In this document: piece by piece, positions 48,979 through 62,400 of the stretch | How positions within the stretch are numbered: position 1 is the first letter of the stretch | Layout of the letters: every line of letters starts with the position of its first letter | Assembly: GCF_025698545.1 (NCBI RefSeq) | Contig: NC_068567.1 | Location: forward strand, 7,626,001 to 7,690,000 | Direction of reading: 5' to 3' | Length of the DNA stretch: 64,000 nucleotides | Source: Gossypium raimondii | Taxonomy: Eukaryota > Streptophyta > Magnoliopsida > Malvales > Malvaceae | The notes under the pieces: generated by a model | The model's input: the letters and a program-made list of their open reading frames with translations, nothing else | The model's database searches: none | Told to the model about the DNA's origin: nothing | Made by a program: the position numbers and the translations under genes

Positions 48979-51900
48979 TGTAACACCCCTTACCCGTATT
49001 CAATACCGGAATAGGGTACGAGGCATTACCAAAACAGATGCACTTGTAAACGTATTTAACCGAGTTATAAAATTTCATCTAAATTAAAAATTTTAAAATA
49101 ATTAACATGCTCCTATAACTTTTCATAGTATATCCTCAAAATGTTATAATCATAATAATTAGGGCTTACGAGACCTGATACATACTCATGCAATTCAATG
49201 CTTCATTTCCATTTCCTTCAATTCGCAATTTCTCATGCTCACGATTTAGATCATATCACTAGCAATTTCCATTTAATTCACGTACAATTCAATGAAATCA
49301 AGTTCAACACTAATACGTATTTACCATTTAACTCAATGTTTATTGATTATATCATTCAATAACACATTTATGAAATTCTCAATTTTGCAATGAAAATATC
49401 ACTTTAGCTTGAATAACAACATCGTCCTGATAAAAATACACTACCACTTATCCATTTACTTTAATTCTTTTGGGCCCATTTGTCACTTACCATCCTTAAT
49501 CAAATTAGGGAACGGTTACGGAAAATTGAGTACTTCACTTTCACTTTGCCATAGTATAACTATGGTCTTACGTATGATCACTTATCACTTGTCCCTGATC
49601 AGATAAGTGTAGCTAGGCTACCACTTATCACTTTGTCACTTGATCAGATAAGTGTAGCTAAGGCTACCACTTATCACTTTCTCACTTGATCAGATAAGTG
49701 TAGCTAAGGCTAACACTTATCACTTTGTCACTTGATCAGATAAGTATAGCACTTATCACTTTTTCACTTGATCAGATAAGTGTAGCTAAAGCTACCACTT
49801 ATCACTTTGTCTCTTGATCAGATAAGTGTAGCACTTATCACTTTTTCACTTGATCAGATAAGTGTAGCTAAAGCTACCACTTATCACTTTATCTCTTGAT
49901 CAGAAGTACTCAAATCCGGCGTTCCACTTAATTTGATCATTTATTCGATTTTTCAAATTTTTATTTTATTCTCATTTCAAAAATAAATACATTTCATCAT
50001 ACATTGTATAATTTATGAAATTAACATTTAATCATTAAATTTCAGCCATATGAACTTATTATTTCATTATCTTTCCACACTTGTTTCTATGTACATCACA
50101 CAAGATATAAGCATATCATTCAACCATAGTTGCAAGCTAGTGTATTTAAACATAACTCTTTTTGGAACTAACCACACTATAAACCATTTCAATGCATAAC
50201 TTATAAATTTAACGTGGCATAATCTAGCCACTACTTGGCCAAAGCCTAAGCATATACACCAAATATGTTAGCCAAATACACGTATAGCATAAGCATTATA
50301 AGCATGGATGAGCACAACATTTATTCATGTATCAGGCTTACCAACATGTGTTAATTCATAAACCATTCATGACATTATTTCATGCCAAATCATATACTGA
50401 ATATACCATACACACATACTATGAAACTTTTATTTTCACACATGAGCTTAAACCATGACCAATAATGCACAAATATAAGCATCATTTCTATTCCATCGTT
50501 TATCAATTAAAATCAAGCATATGACCAATTATACACAAATCATCCATATATTTCCCAATTTTCCTCCTCCTCCTCTCCATTCCACATCCTTAATGTGTAT
50601 AACACACTTAAACAACATTAGCTATAATTTCATTATTCACTCACATGTATATTCAAAACTGTTTATCCAAGTCAGAGTCACTAAATTATTTTTATCTGGA
50701 GCTCCAGAGCTCAAAATTAAGATTCGTTAATTTTCTCTGAAACTATACTCACATATCTTCATACCATAAAATTTTCAGAATTTTTGGTTCAGCCAAATAG
50801 TACAGTTTATTCTTTAAAGTTTCCCCTGTTTCGCTGTCTGACAGTTCTGACCACTCTTCACTAAAAATTAATTATCTCATTGTACAGAATTTTGATGATG
50901 TTTTAGTTTATTTCTTATAAAAATAGACTCATTAAGGATTCTAACCATATAAATTATAACTCATAAACATTTTTGTACAATTTTTAATGATTTTCCAAAG
51001 TCAGAATAGGGGAACCCGAATTCATTCTGACCTTGTCTCACAAAATCTATTATATCTCATGATTTACAATTCCATTGCTCACACCGTTTCTTTTATAAGA
51101 AACTAGACTCAATAAGCTTTAGTTTCATATTTTATTCATCCTCTAATTCAATCTCTACAATTTTTGGTTATTTTTCAAAGTTGGACTACTGCTGCTGTCC
51201 AAAACTGCTTTAGTGCAAAATGTTGATTTCCATTTTGCCCCAAATTTCACAGTTTATACAATTCGGTCCTTTCTCAATTAACCCCTCAATTAATCTAATT
51301 TTCTCAATTAATACTTTACTAGACATTATAAGTTGTTACACAACTATTGAAATTCAGAATTTCCACATATAACTCTATCTTCAAACTCTTTTACTATTAG
51401 GTCCCAAACATTCACTTTCTATTCAATTCTTTCAATAAAATCAGCATATGAACAATTTAAAGCTCTAATTTCATGCTAAATCATCATATAATTCCATCAC
51501 ATATTCATATCAACTTTCAACTTCTTTCATAAAATCAAAAACTAATGAATTTAACAAGTGGGCCTAGTTGTAAAAGTCATAAAAATACAAAAATTTCAAG
51601 AAATAGTCAAGAATTGAACTTACTTGTAATAAAAATATGAAGATCCTGATTGAAGAAGCCCTTCCATGGTGTTTTAGCTGATGAGAATTCAGAAAAAATG
51701 AAGAGAAATCTAGATAATTCCACTTTGGTCCTAACTTTATTAAGCAAATTTTGCAATATTCCAATTTTGCCCTTAATTCTTCTTACTTTCTTGCTGATTT
51801 CATGCCTTTGCCGTCCAGCCCAAATAGACCTTGGGTCTATATTCCTTTTAAGCCCTCTTCCTTTTATCATTTAAGCTATTTAATCATTTCCCAAAATTTT

Positions 51901-52297
51901 GCATTTGTTACAATTTAGTCCTTTTTGTTCAATTAATTATCGAAACTTTAAAATTTCTTAACGAAACTTTAATACTAACTTTTTAACACTCCATAAATAT
52001 TTATAAAAATATTTATGGCTCGGTTTAAAATCCCCGAGGTCTTGATACCTCATTTCGATTCTAATTATTTTAATATTTATTTCTAGTGCACTATTCACTA
52101 TTTCAAAATTTTTCCTAACTTCACATTTAACTTCTACTTACTAAATTAATAATATTTTCTACCCATTTGTCAAATTTAGTGATCTCGAATCACCGTTCCG
52201 ACACCTCTGAAAATTCAGGCCATTACATTTTTTTTTCTCGTCGGATTTGTGGTCTCAAAACCATTGTTCCGACTAGGCCTAAAATCGGGCTATTACA
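48979..52297 (-). mobile_element. Solo LTR D (3319 bp) with perfect TSD
   Basis: Starts TGTAACACCCC and ends CGGGCTATTACA. The exact 5-bp duplication AAACC flanks it at 48974-48978 and 52298-52302. The family is that of LTR C (shared 'CCGTATTC', 'GAGGCATTACC'). There is no internal coding region, so it is a solo LTR. It lies in the right arm of the Mutator-like element and is therefore younger than it. A hairpin minisatellite is at 49595-49910, and an extra LTR-like end (GGCCATTACA) occurs at 52218-52227, about 70 bases before the true end. Confidence 0.92.
49595..49910. repeat. Hairpin minisatellite in LTR D, 46/36 bp units
   Basis: TGATCAGATAAGTG recurs at about 49595, 49641, 49687, 49733, 49769, 49815, 49851 and 49897, giving steps of 46, 46, 46, 36, 46, 36 and 46. 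In the 46-bp unit GATAAGTGTAGC is followed by its near inverse GCTACCACTTATC. The 36-bp unit keeps a shorter stem after losing the middle ten bases. Confidence 0.9.
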
Positions 52298-52500
52298 AAA
52301 CCCAAAACCCGTATTTTTTTGTGGTGCCTCCTACTAATAAGGAACCACTAATATAAAATTATTATTTTTAAACATTAAAGAAATAATTTTTAGAAAAAAA
52401 AAGGGGTGATGCTGCCTATGCACCACCCTCCATTGTCTTTGATATATCATTTTGGTATATAATCTGGCTGACATACCAATTTGGTATATAATTATTTATT

Positions 52501-53493
52501 TTATATTATTACAGTAAAAAAGTCAATTTCAGGCATGCCTAGCTCCATAGAGTGACAATGGTGTGTATAATACTCAAGAATTAATTCATCGTTGTATGAT
52601 CAAAGATTACTAGTGATTCCAACATTATGCAGGTGAGTTAAAGCTTGCAACCCAAGCCAAAATTTGTTTTTTGAGATGAAATTAAAAGATTTTTAGGGAA
52701 CAAAACTAAAACTTGTATTAAATGACTTAGATTAAATCATTATTTTTTAGGACGACCCAAAAATGAATTGATAATTCTCATATTTAGAATTATTTTAGTT
52801 TAATTTTCCTAGTATTTTAGGAATTTTAGCTTTTATGTTAGTTTTTATTATATTTATAGTTATATTTTATTCATACTTTGTTTAATTTTCATCATTTTTA
52901 GAGTTACTTTGGGTTAAGATGCAAATTTCTTTTTCAATTGTAAGTTTAGAGTTAAGCGTGGAAGAATTGGATCTCCCGACCTCTCTTTGATTCAAACCTG
53001 AGCGGATGTCAGAGGCAATAACTTGGATCAAAAGGGATGGAAACACTGGTGGCTTGGGATCATAATGGTAGCTTGGTGGATGGATGTTACCACAAGGTCT
53101 ATCAAGGCTGCTGAAGCTCCACCCCCCCGCCCCCCACCCTCTTCCCCAAGCTGTATTTTTTTAGGCTAAAGATCGGGTCCAATATTACTTGTAGTGCAAA
53201 GGCCACCATTTTAGCAATCTGTAAATTAATGAGAAAGAATTTTAAAGTTCTTTTAAAGGCATTTTCGTGTTAGAATTGGGCAGACCCAGAGTTGGAACGT
53301 GGGGAAGAATAAGAGGTGATCTGGATTACTCCATCAAATACACCTCCATAATTGTAATCTCTCTCTCTCTATATATAGCTGAAGTGAACTATCACAAGTA
53401 GATTATATGGTGAAATTTCCACTTAGCCATGTAGATACAATTGGCGTATGTTTTTCAGCCTTTAATCGGAATCTGGTATCATACCTAGCTACC
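52501..53493. other. Downstream region of the SPL gene, no other gene seen
   Basis: About 1 kb between the Mutator-like element and the SPL stop codon. The right part (about 53300-53493) probably holds the 3' UTR of the minus-strand SPL gene. It includes a CT repeat with TATATATA at 53360-53380 and a C-run near 53125. No other coding sequence is supported. Confidence 0.5.
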
Positions 53494-56400
53494 TTAGCTG
53501 GACCCATACTTCAACAGTTCCCACCTGAATGGTCGGAATACATAAAGAACTTCAGGGGAGCTTTTGAAGAGCAGAGCCACACATACACACACAGCAGCAA
53601 TAGCAACCATGGACAGCATGGTCGGCCTATATACCAAGGATGTTCTTCTGTTTCCATAGGCCAACTTCTTTTCACATGCCTTGCAACCATCCTGCCTCGC
53701 TTTCTTCTTAATCTTTTGAATCTCCAGACTGACGGCCATTGCCGATCTGGTTCCATCTGATAGTTTCTGCTTGGAGTTGCAGTCTAATGGGGTTCCAGGG
53801 ATATCCAGCACAATATATCCACATTCTGATTTTTTGTTGATTTTTCTCTGAACCAGGTGGATGTAGCTGTAGTGACCTTGAAGGCGTGCATAATCATTAG
53901 GTGTCAAACCTGTGCTGTCCTGAGCACTTTTCCATGCTTCAATTGCCACCTGGACAAGGCACACAGTCAGGTCGGTACCGGAAGAGGAGCATTATTGTGG
54001 ATCTTAACCCAAGAAAATCAAAAAACATTGTGACAAAGATAGAGACGGTCCAAAGATATCAATCAGCATTAGAGCAGTTCAAGTTCAGGAGTTAAGATCA
54101 TAAATCAGTAAAATATAGAAAGAGGATGTGGAGGGGCAGGCACATAGGGATTATGATTATTATACTCAATAGCATGCTTTCCAATGACAAACATAATGCA
54201 TTATGTTGAAAATACAAAGAGAGACATCAGGAGATACCAATCCAGGATCATCAGTTAATGCATCTAAAACATTCTCGCAGCCTTCCCGACTAGCTACCAT
54301 GTGAAGAGGAGTCAACCCAGCAGGCCCGACAACATTTGGTTTAAACATAAATCCATAGTCGTTTCCATCCACCGATAGCTTCTGCTTAGATCCAGGCTTA
54401 TCCAACACTTCATTAGGAACATATCTTAATAGTAATTCTACCATGGGCCTGCAGTTTCTTCGGACAGCTCTGTGGAGCAGACACATATCCAACAAAGCAA
54501 ACTCCATAGAACTATGGTCCCCTAAATCAACTGTTCCGTCAAAGAGAATGCCCAGAAGTTTCTTAACTACGGCACACCAGTCATGGTCCATGGAGAATTC
54601 CATAAGCCACTTGAACCGCCTGAAAGGAAAGAGATTTAGATTGGGGTTCATGTCACCCAGCTTCCTGTTCAAGTGATTTCTATGAAGAAGCCATCCCATT
54701 TCATGTATAAAGTCCAGTGCTTGATTCCTGATTTCCATTTTCTCCTCTTTTTTGTTAATGTCAACGGTTGGTACAGCTGTTTCTATCACTCCTTCCAGTG
54801 TACAAATCTCAGAACACACTTCTTGCTCTGCAACTATGAATGGGAAAAAGGTGCTGCTGAGTCCAAAGTCTTCAACCTGATAGAATCATATGATCAAAAT
54901 CCATGCATTAGAGTGGAGAGGAAAAACACACTCCATCTATGCAGAACACAAATAATTTGTGGATCCTTTATTTTCTTTTAAAAATCTAAGACCAAGTCTC
55001 AGCTCTCAACTAGCACTTAGTGGACTCCTTTCCAATGATATTTACCAAGTGACTGACTCGGTTGCTTGGTTTCAAAGCAGATGATATTATTTGATCAAGA
55101 CAGTATGCATATCTTGTAACAATATTTCACAGGAAATGAGATGTTAAGGCCCATATCCAACCCCAACCCTATTCTCCCAAACAACCAAAACACCACATCC
55201 ACAACTGCATTATAAGGCTACATGGTTTTGTACTATAGATCTATCATCTTGAAATCTCAAACAAGCTTTCATCATAGATACTTAAGTAATTTACTATGTC
55301 TAATCAAATTTCACCGTGAACAAAGAATCTGATAGGAAAACACCAAACTATGACTGCACCTCAATAAATCCTCTTCCAGAAACATTTGGTATAGAGCATA
55401 GAAAACAAAGGTGTTGTAGTTTATCTTGTTCATTGATGGGATCAACAGCATCCATCAAGTCATAACAAGTTTCCTGCACCAGATATTTTCCTTCAACCGC
55501 ACAGAGTAACCTGAACCAGAGGTAGTTGGATTTAGTACTTGTTCAGGTAAACTAACAGTATAACTCTTCTTTTATACTATTAGTCTTTTATAACATCTGC
55601 GTGCATACACATTCTACTAAATGAAGGATGAAAAGAAAGCATAGCTGGATTCAAAGATAATGAAGAAATACCTTGTGCTGGATTGATTAAGGTTAAAGCC
55701 TTTAACAACAAATTGAGCTCTCTCGGTTACTGATACAGCAATTGGCTTGATGCTTGAGATCTTACAATTTCGGTGGCTTTTCAGAGGTAAAGGAGCATCC
55801 AGCACAACCCTTCCTGCAGCATAGATGGGGGCAAAAAAACATAGGCTAGTCTTTTGACAATGTCTATGCGAAGTACTAATTTGTTGGTAATTAAATAAAA
55901 AGAAGAATTTTAAAGTTGCTAATGAAAGCAGAAAGTCATGGCTTCAGTGGGATTATATTTCAGACTTTGCAGCCTATAGAAAGAGAAGCATATCACAATA
56001 TGTGCAGATAAAGTTATCTGATTTCTTGGTATTTATCACACACTAAAACAGACAACTGTATTGGAGATACTGAGGCTGATGTGGAGAATCCAGTTCTTGA
56101 AGCTGAGGTGTTTCGGTGATTGTATTGCCCTTTATGGATCTTTTTCTGTTTTCTGGCTCCTGATTTGTGGTGTTTCTGGTTTCTTTATACCACTGTGTCT
56201 TGCTTGCATATTGGTTTACGTGTTACTGTTTTCTGGTGATTGTAATGTATTGAATTAGGAGTTATGGTTTTCTTTGGCTTGTATGAAATTTTTTCAAGTA
56301 TTGATAAATTTTTGCCCTAGCAACAATAAAAAAAACGGAGCAACTGTGGCTAAGGAACTCTTTCAAGATTACAGACTGTTGAGAATCTTTTGATTATTTG

Positions 56401-59400
56401 ATAGCATTAATTACTATCTTTAGAGATTACAACTGATTTTTAGATATTTTAATTAAGAAATATTCTTTCCTTAAGTTGATTCAATCTTCATGTATATATA
56501 GTTGTACATATTTATAAGAAATATATACTTTTGAGATTTTTTTCCTGATTTTTTCCAAAAACCCTAGAAACACAGAATTGGTACTTTCCACCCTAGCATT
56601 ATTTTTTTCTCTCACAGCCCCTACCATTGGAGTCAGCATCCACTCGCCGGCGAAACCTCAGACTCCGGTGACCAGAAGACCCGTGTGTGGGCCTCATGCG
56701 CCGTCGTAAGCTGCTGCAGCTTTGTTTCATGCGCTGCTCGTGAGTTTGCTGCTTTGTTTTCAAGAACTCAGTTAGACTCTTTAGTTTGTGATGCTTGTGA
56801 GTTTGCTAAGCATACAAGAAACAGTTATCCTTTACATAATAATAGAAGTATTGTTCCTTTTGAGATTATTCATTAGGATGTTTGGCGCCTTACTTGCCTT
56901 ATTTCTTTACTTGATAATTGTTGGTTTGTTACATTTATTGATTGTTGCACTCGGATGACATGAGTTTTTTTATTGAAGTCCAAAAGTGATGTTTTCTCGT
57001 ATTTTCGTTCTTTTCATAAATTGATTACTACTCAGTTTGATGCTAAGGTTAAGATTTTGCGAACTAATAATAGAACCGAGTATAACTTTAATGATTATTT
57101 AGATTCATATGGGATTTTGCATCAAACTAGTTGTCCAGGTACAAGTGCTCAAGATGGTGTTGCCAAAAGAAAAAAATTGGCATCTTTTGAAGGTTGCTAG
57201 ATCACTTATATTCACTATGGACCTCCCAAAGCCTTATTGGGGGATGCGACCTTAGTTGTTGCTTATCTCATTAATCGGATGCCTCTTCGGTTCCTTGATT
57301 TTAAAAGTCCTATAGAAACCTTACAGGGCAAGACGGATTACCCAATTTCACCAAAGGTCTTTGGTTGTGTTTGCTTAATTCATCTTCGACATGGGAGCAA
57401 ACTGAATCCTCGAGCAGTCAAATGTGTTTTTATTGGATACTCCCCTAGACAAAAGGGTTACAAATGTTATCATCCTCCATCTAGGAAGTATTATGTCAGT
57501 ATGGATCTAACATTTCGTGAGGATGAACCCTACTTTTCTTCATCACAATCATCTCTTTGGGGGGAGATTGAAAATGAAGAGATGACACCTTATTCTGTTA
57601 CTCTTCCGAGGGAGAATTTAGTTCTAGTAGAGACTTCGGTTCAAAAGAAGACTAGCGGACGATTGTTGGATAGGCCTGATTTAAGGACATACACTAGAAA
57701 AGGTAAGAAAGAATATGCCATCATACAATCTACTTTATGCCTCGACTCTTCACTGTCAAGTGAGTCTTCTTTACCTAAGTTTGCTACTGAAAGGTGTTAG
57801 AACTTTTACTTTACATCCTATTTCTGACTTTGCCTTGTATGATTCGTTATCCCCATCCTATAGAGTTTTTGCTTTATCTTTGTTCTCTATGTCTATTCCA
57901 CAGGATTAGAGAGATGCTATCACTGATCCAAGATGAAAGAAGGCTATGATTGAAGAAATGAGGGCTTTAGCAAAAAATGAGACGTGGGAACTGATTAATT
58001 CCCCTAAGGGGTAGAAAATGGTTGGCTGCAAATGGGTGTTTACTATCAAGTATAAGGTTGATGGTTCAATTGAAAGACTCAAAGTCAAATTAGTAGCGCA
58101 AGGATTCACTCAAACATATGGAGTGGATTATCAAGAAACATTTGCTCCAGTTGCTAAATTGAACACGATTAGGATCCTTTTATCAAGTGCAACAAATCTC
58201 AACTGGGACTTACAGCAGCTTGATGTAAAGAATGCCTTCATACATGGAGACTTGGAAGAAGAAGTGTATATGAGAGTCCCTCTAGGATTCGAGGATAAAG
58301 ATACTCAAGTGAAGGTATGTAGACTGAAAAAGCCCTATATGGACTAAAGCAATCTCCTAAAGCTTGGTTTGACAAATTTAGTAAGGCCATGGTTTCGTTT
58401 GACTATTGACAAAGTAATGCTGATCATACCCTCTTTATAAAACATCACAAGGGTAAGATTACTCTCCTTATAATTTATGTTGATGACATAATTATGACAG
58501 GAGATAAAGGAAGAAATGACCCAACTTAAGAAATAATTGACTCAAGAATTTGAAATCAAAGACTTGGGAAAATTACAATATTTCCTCGGAATAGAAGTGG
58601 CCAGATCGAAAGAGGGAATCTTTATTTCCCAAAGAAAGTATGTCTTAGATCTTCTGATAGAGACAGACATGTTAGGTTGCAAACCAACAGAATCACCTAT
58701 TGAAAGTAATCACAAGTTACAAGCAGGGATCGGTGAAATGGTGGATAAAGGGAGATATCAAAGACTCATCGGACGATGATTTATCTTGCACATACTCGAC
58801 CTAATATAGCCTATGCAGTTAGTTTGGCAAGCTAGTTTATGCATGATCCTCGCGAAACTCATATGCAGACAGTATTGCAAATTGTGCTATTTGAAGTCTG
58901 CACCAGGCAAAGATGTTCTCTTCTCCAAAAATAGTCATCTCAAGATATAAGTATTTACAGATGCAGATTGGGTTGACTCTCTTGATGACAAAAGGGCTAC
59001 AACGGGTTATTGCACTCTTGTGGGAGGAAAATTAGTCACTTAGAGGAGCAAGAAACACAATGTCGTGACTCGATCAAGTGCAAAGGCTGAATATAGGGCC
59101 ATGGCTCAAGGTGTTTGTGAGCTTTTATGGCTGCAAAAGGTATTGGAAAAACTCAAGTTGTTGAACGAAAATGGATCAACCTTGTACTGTGACAACAGAG
59201 CGGCCACCAGTATAGCTCGAAATCCAGTGCAACATGATAGAACCAAACACATCGAAATAGATTGTCATTTTATCAAGGAAAAAGTAGTCAGTGGTGCCTT
59301 AAGCATATCTTTTCTAGGATCCGGAAAACAGCTGGCGGGTGTTTTTACTAAAGAGCTCAACTGTAAGACTTATCATAATCTTCTTTGCAAGTTGGGAATG

Positions 59401-62400
59401 CGAGACATCTATGCACCAACTTGAGGGGGAGTATTGATAACCTTTTGATTATTTGTTAGCATTAATTAGTATCTTTAGCGATTACAACTGATTTTTAGAT
59501 ATTCTAATTAAGAGATATTCTTTTCTTAAGTTGATTCAATCTTCATGTATATATAGTTGTACATATTTTTAAGAAATATATACTTTTGAGTGAGTTTTTC
59601 CTCAATACATTAGAGTATTCATCTCTAGTTTCATCATAGACAGACAAATAGACACATACAAGCACTAAAGCAGATGCATACATATATTGTATATACACAT
59701 ATGTTTGTGTGTGCGTCTGTAGAGAGAGAGAGAGAGCGGAACCATTATAAATAAATGCTACAGAGTGCTGAACCCTAGCATACACCCATCCAGTTTTCCA
59801 GAAAGAGTCATTGGACACATCAACTAGCTTTCTCAAGCTGGAACCGAGATCATAGCATAGCTGCATGTAAAACAGTAAGAAAGAAGATCAGCAAGGGTTT
59901 TCCTGAATAATAGATGCAACTCCCACTTTACCATCTCCGACAAAGCATACCTCTTCCCAGGCAGACTCTCGTAAACGAAGATATATTGTTAATATTATGC
60001 AGCCAGGTCTTATGTAGCTTTCAATGTCGGCAGGACTGTGGGATAGCCACTCAAGGATCTGAAAAGTTCAATGATTTCCACAGAATGGAACCAACTCCAT
60101 GAAGAATTATCAAAAGACCTTTAAACTAAATAATTCTACAAATTACCTGTCTACGTAGAGCAATAGGAAAATCATTTGGGTTCTTTCCAAAGAGCTTAAA
60201 AACGATTCGATCAGTGCGACTCTGAACATAGGCAAGAAAATTGCGGTCAAGTCAGAAAATGTTTTAACATCCCTAAGATAACATCACATAATTCTGCTTT
60301 GATGCATTATGTTGTTTCAATCATAGAACAAAATATTAGAAAATAGAGAATGAGGCAGTCCAAAAGCCTTCCAAAATAATTTCTTCAAAAATGAAAAACA
60401 AGTAAAACACAGTTGCATTGCACATGCATATTAGTTGATTGATTACATGCGAGTGTCTATCTCAGTGCAAAATACACTTAAGAGAAACAGATATAAAGAA
60501 CGGAGAATATAACTTAAAAAGCTTTACATACTGTTAACAAATGGTAAATATCATGCGATCTAACAATATTCAGTTGAACATAATGATAATAAATCTTTAT
60601 AGAAGGTAATAAGTCGGCAAGCAATTTTTGTCTGTCCTAAAATATAGCTGGAAGGTGACAAAGCTCAAGAAAATTGAGCTCTCTAAAAAGAAAAGAGATG
60701 GTAACACACCTGAGCCTCTCCACCAGAGGTAGATGGTGACTGACTAGGGGTTAAATCTGAGTTCTTACTCAGTTGAGGAGGACTTGACTTGAGTGATTCA
60801 GGCACACCCACAGAGCTATGCAGAGAACCATTTACAGGATTTTTAAGGACCAGAGATCTTTCTAAGTTCTCTACATAGTCTTGTGAGTCATCATAAACAT
60901 TATTCAAGTCTATCTTATCAATTCTGATCCTCTCAACTGTATCCCCTGTTTCACTTGCTCTGGGTTGGAAGCCGGCTCCCGACCAAATCAGTGTTCTAGA
61001 TGGCGAACCAGACAGAATTCCATCTTGAGCATCATTGTTAGCTCTTCTATGTGCCAAATCAGAAGTAGGTACAGTCCCACAATAACCCATAGCCCCCTGC
61101 CACTCCGCGAGATTAGCACAGTCGTCTATTTTAGAGGCAGAACCAGAAGGCCTAACATGTTCAGTACTGCCAGAAACTACATCAGTTGGCTTTTCAAGAT
61201 TCCCAAGAGACCTCCCAGCATTTGCTGCACCATGGAAACCTTGAAGAAATCCAGATAAGTTTCTTCCATTAGTTGAACAAGCTACATTGGCCAGGCTCCT
61301 CAACAGATGAGCAACTAGATCTTGATCCTTAGCTTGGTCAGAGTTGTTAGCTACAATTTTACAGAAGCCAAAAGTTCTTCAAGTGAAGGAAGAAGAATGA
61401 CAGAGGAAATTAGAGAGGAAGTGAGGAAAAACATATAATGAATAAACTAAAAGCATATCAAAATGATATGAGAAATATGAAGCAAGTTAATATAAGTGGC
61501 TCCATCTTCCAAGTATCCTGAAGAAATAAATTTAATGAGTTCTAAATAAGTGTAGGATTTGCCAGGGAACCAGTGCTCAGTGACACTATACATAACCGCT
61601 GGCCAATCATCACCAGAAAATATGTCATCCACATCAGATCTAACATCTATTTCAGTTGTAAACTTCCATGTAATTTGATTGGGCAGGAAACATGCATGTG
61701 AAGATACCTCAAAAACCATAAGTGCAAAATACTGAAAATTTTAACTGTTCTGTCGTTAGTAGGAAACATTAGGATTTGCAAAGTCACCAATCTCTTTCAA
61801 GCTTAATATGAAAACTCGTGGCTCCAAATTCCTTTATAAATTCAGTTACCAAAGTAAAACCAACATCTACCATAACTCATAGCTCCAAATTATATCCAGT
61901 TCCAAGTTTTAAAATTTACCATTACTACCTCTAAGATATATTTTCAAAATCTATTTAGAACTTGTACTCGGTCCCAAGTTTGGAAGTTTACCATTACTAC
62001 ACTTAAGAATTCATTTTGCAATTCTAGTTATCAAAGTAAAATAATACTTTTACACCTATAAGCAATTTGTTTGTTTTTCCATTATCTTTATTTCCTATCA
62101 ACTACTACCCTCCAGCAATCTAACTAAAAGAACTGACTTGCAAGAACTTATTCTATAGTAAGTCATTACGATTTAGGCGGCATTTCAAATGAGCTAGATG
62201 TATGGACAAGTCCTATCTACTACAAGATTCAAGAATCCTATGTTACGTGGTTCAATGCAAATCAATTTATCTGCAATGAAGACCATGTTAACCACAAGAA
62301 CATTGTCAATCCATCTATTATTCTGTCACAAAGAGAAGCAGGTACTAATTTCATAGACCTAATGTGCTTAAAGCAGAAAATCCAGGAGCCTTGATCTCAT

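Larger units (their letters stand above)
41420..52500. mobile_element. Mutator-like element with mobile-domain gene and transposase
   Basis: Long inverted arms bound this region. 41490-41516 (AGTAGGTGGCACCACAAAAA...) is the inverse of 52310-52345. The purine tract at 41755-41814 matches the pyrimidine tract at 48780-48850 in inverse, and the AT-rich repeats at 41830-42300 match 48510-48720 in inverse. Without solo LTR D the element is about 7.5-7.7 kb. Inside are a plant mobile domain pseudogene (plus), a MuDR-like transposase pseudogene (minus, convergent) and a third decayed coding stretch. The outermost ends are uncertain within about 50-80 bases. 'AAATTGGTATGT.AG' at 41434 and in inverse near 52482 may be the tips. 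No 9-bp duplication was confirmed. Confidence 0.8.

Noticed and set aside
49595..49910. CRISPR-like array
   Set aside because: Units are contiguous with no unique spacers, inside a plant LTR; it is a minisatellite.
53407..53760. 117-codon plus frame at the SPL 3' end
   Set aside because: It is antisense to the SPL last exon, which matches the conserved SPL C-terminus.
56061..56258. 65-codon frame in SPL intron 6 (Trp/Phe/Leu-rich)
   Set aside because: No family is recognised and it lies in an intron on the antisense strand. It may be a fragment of a retroposed 3' end, but evidence is too thin to call.
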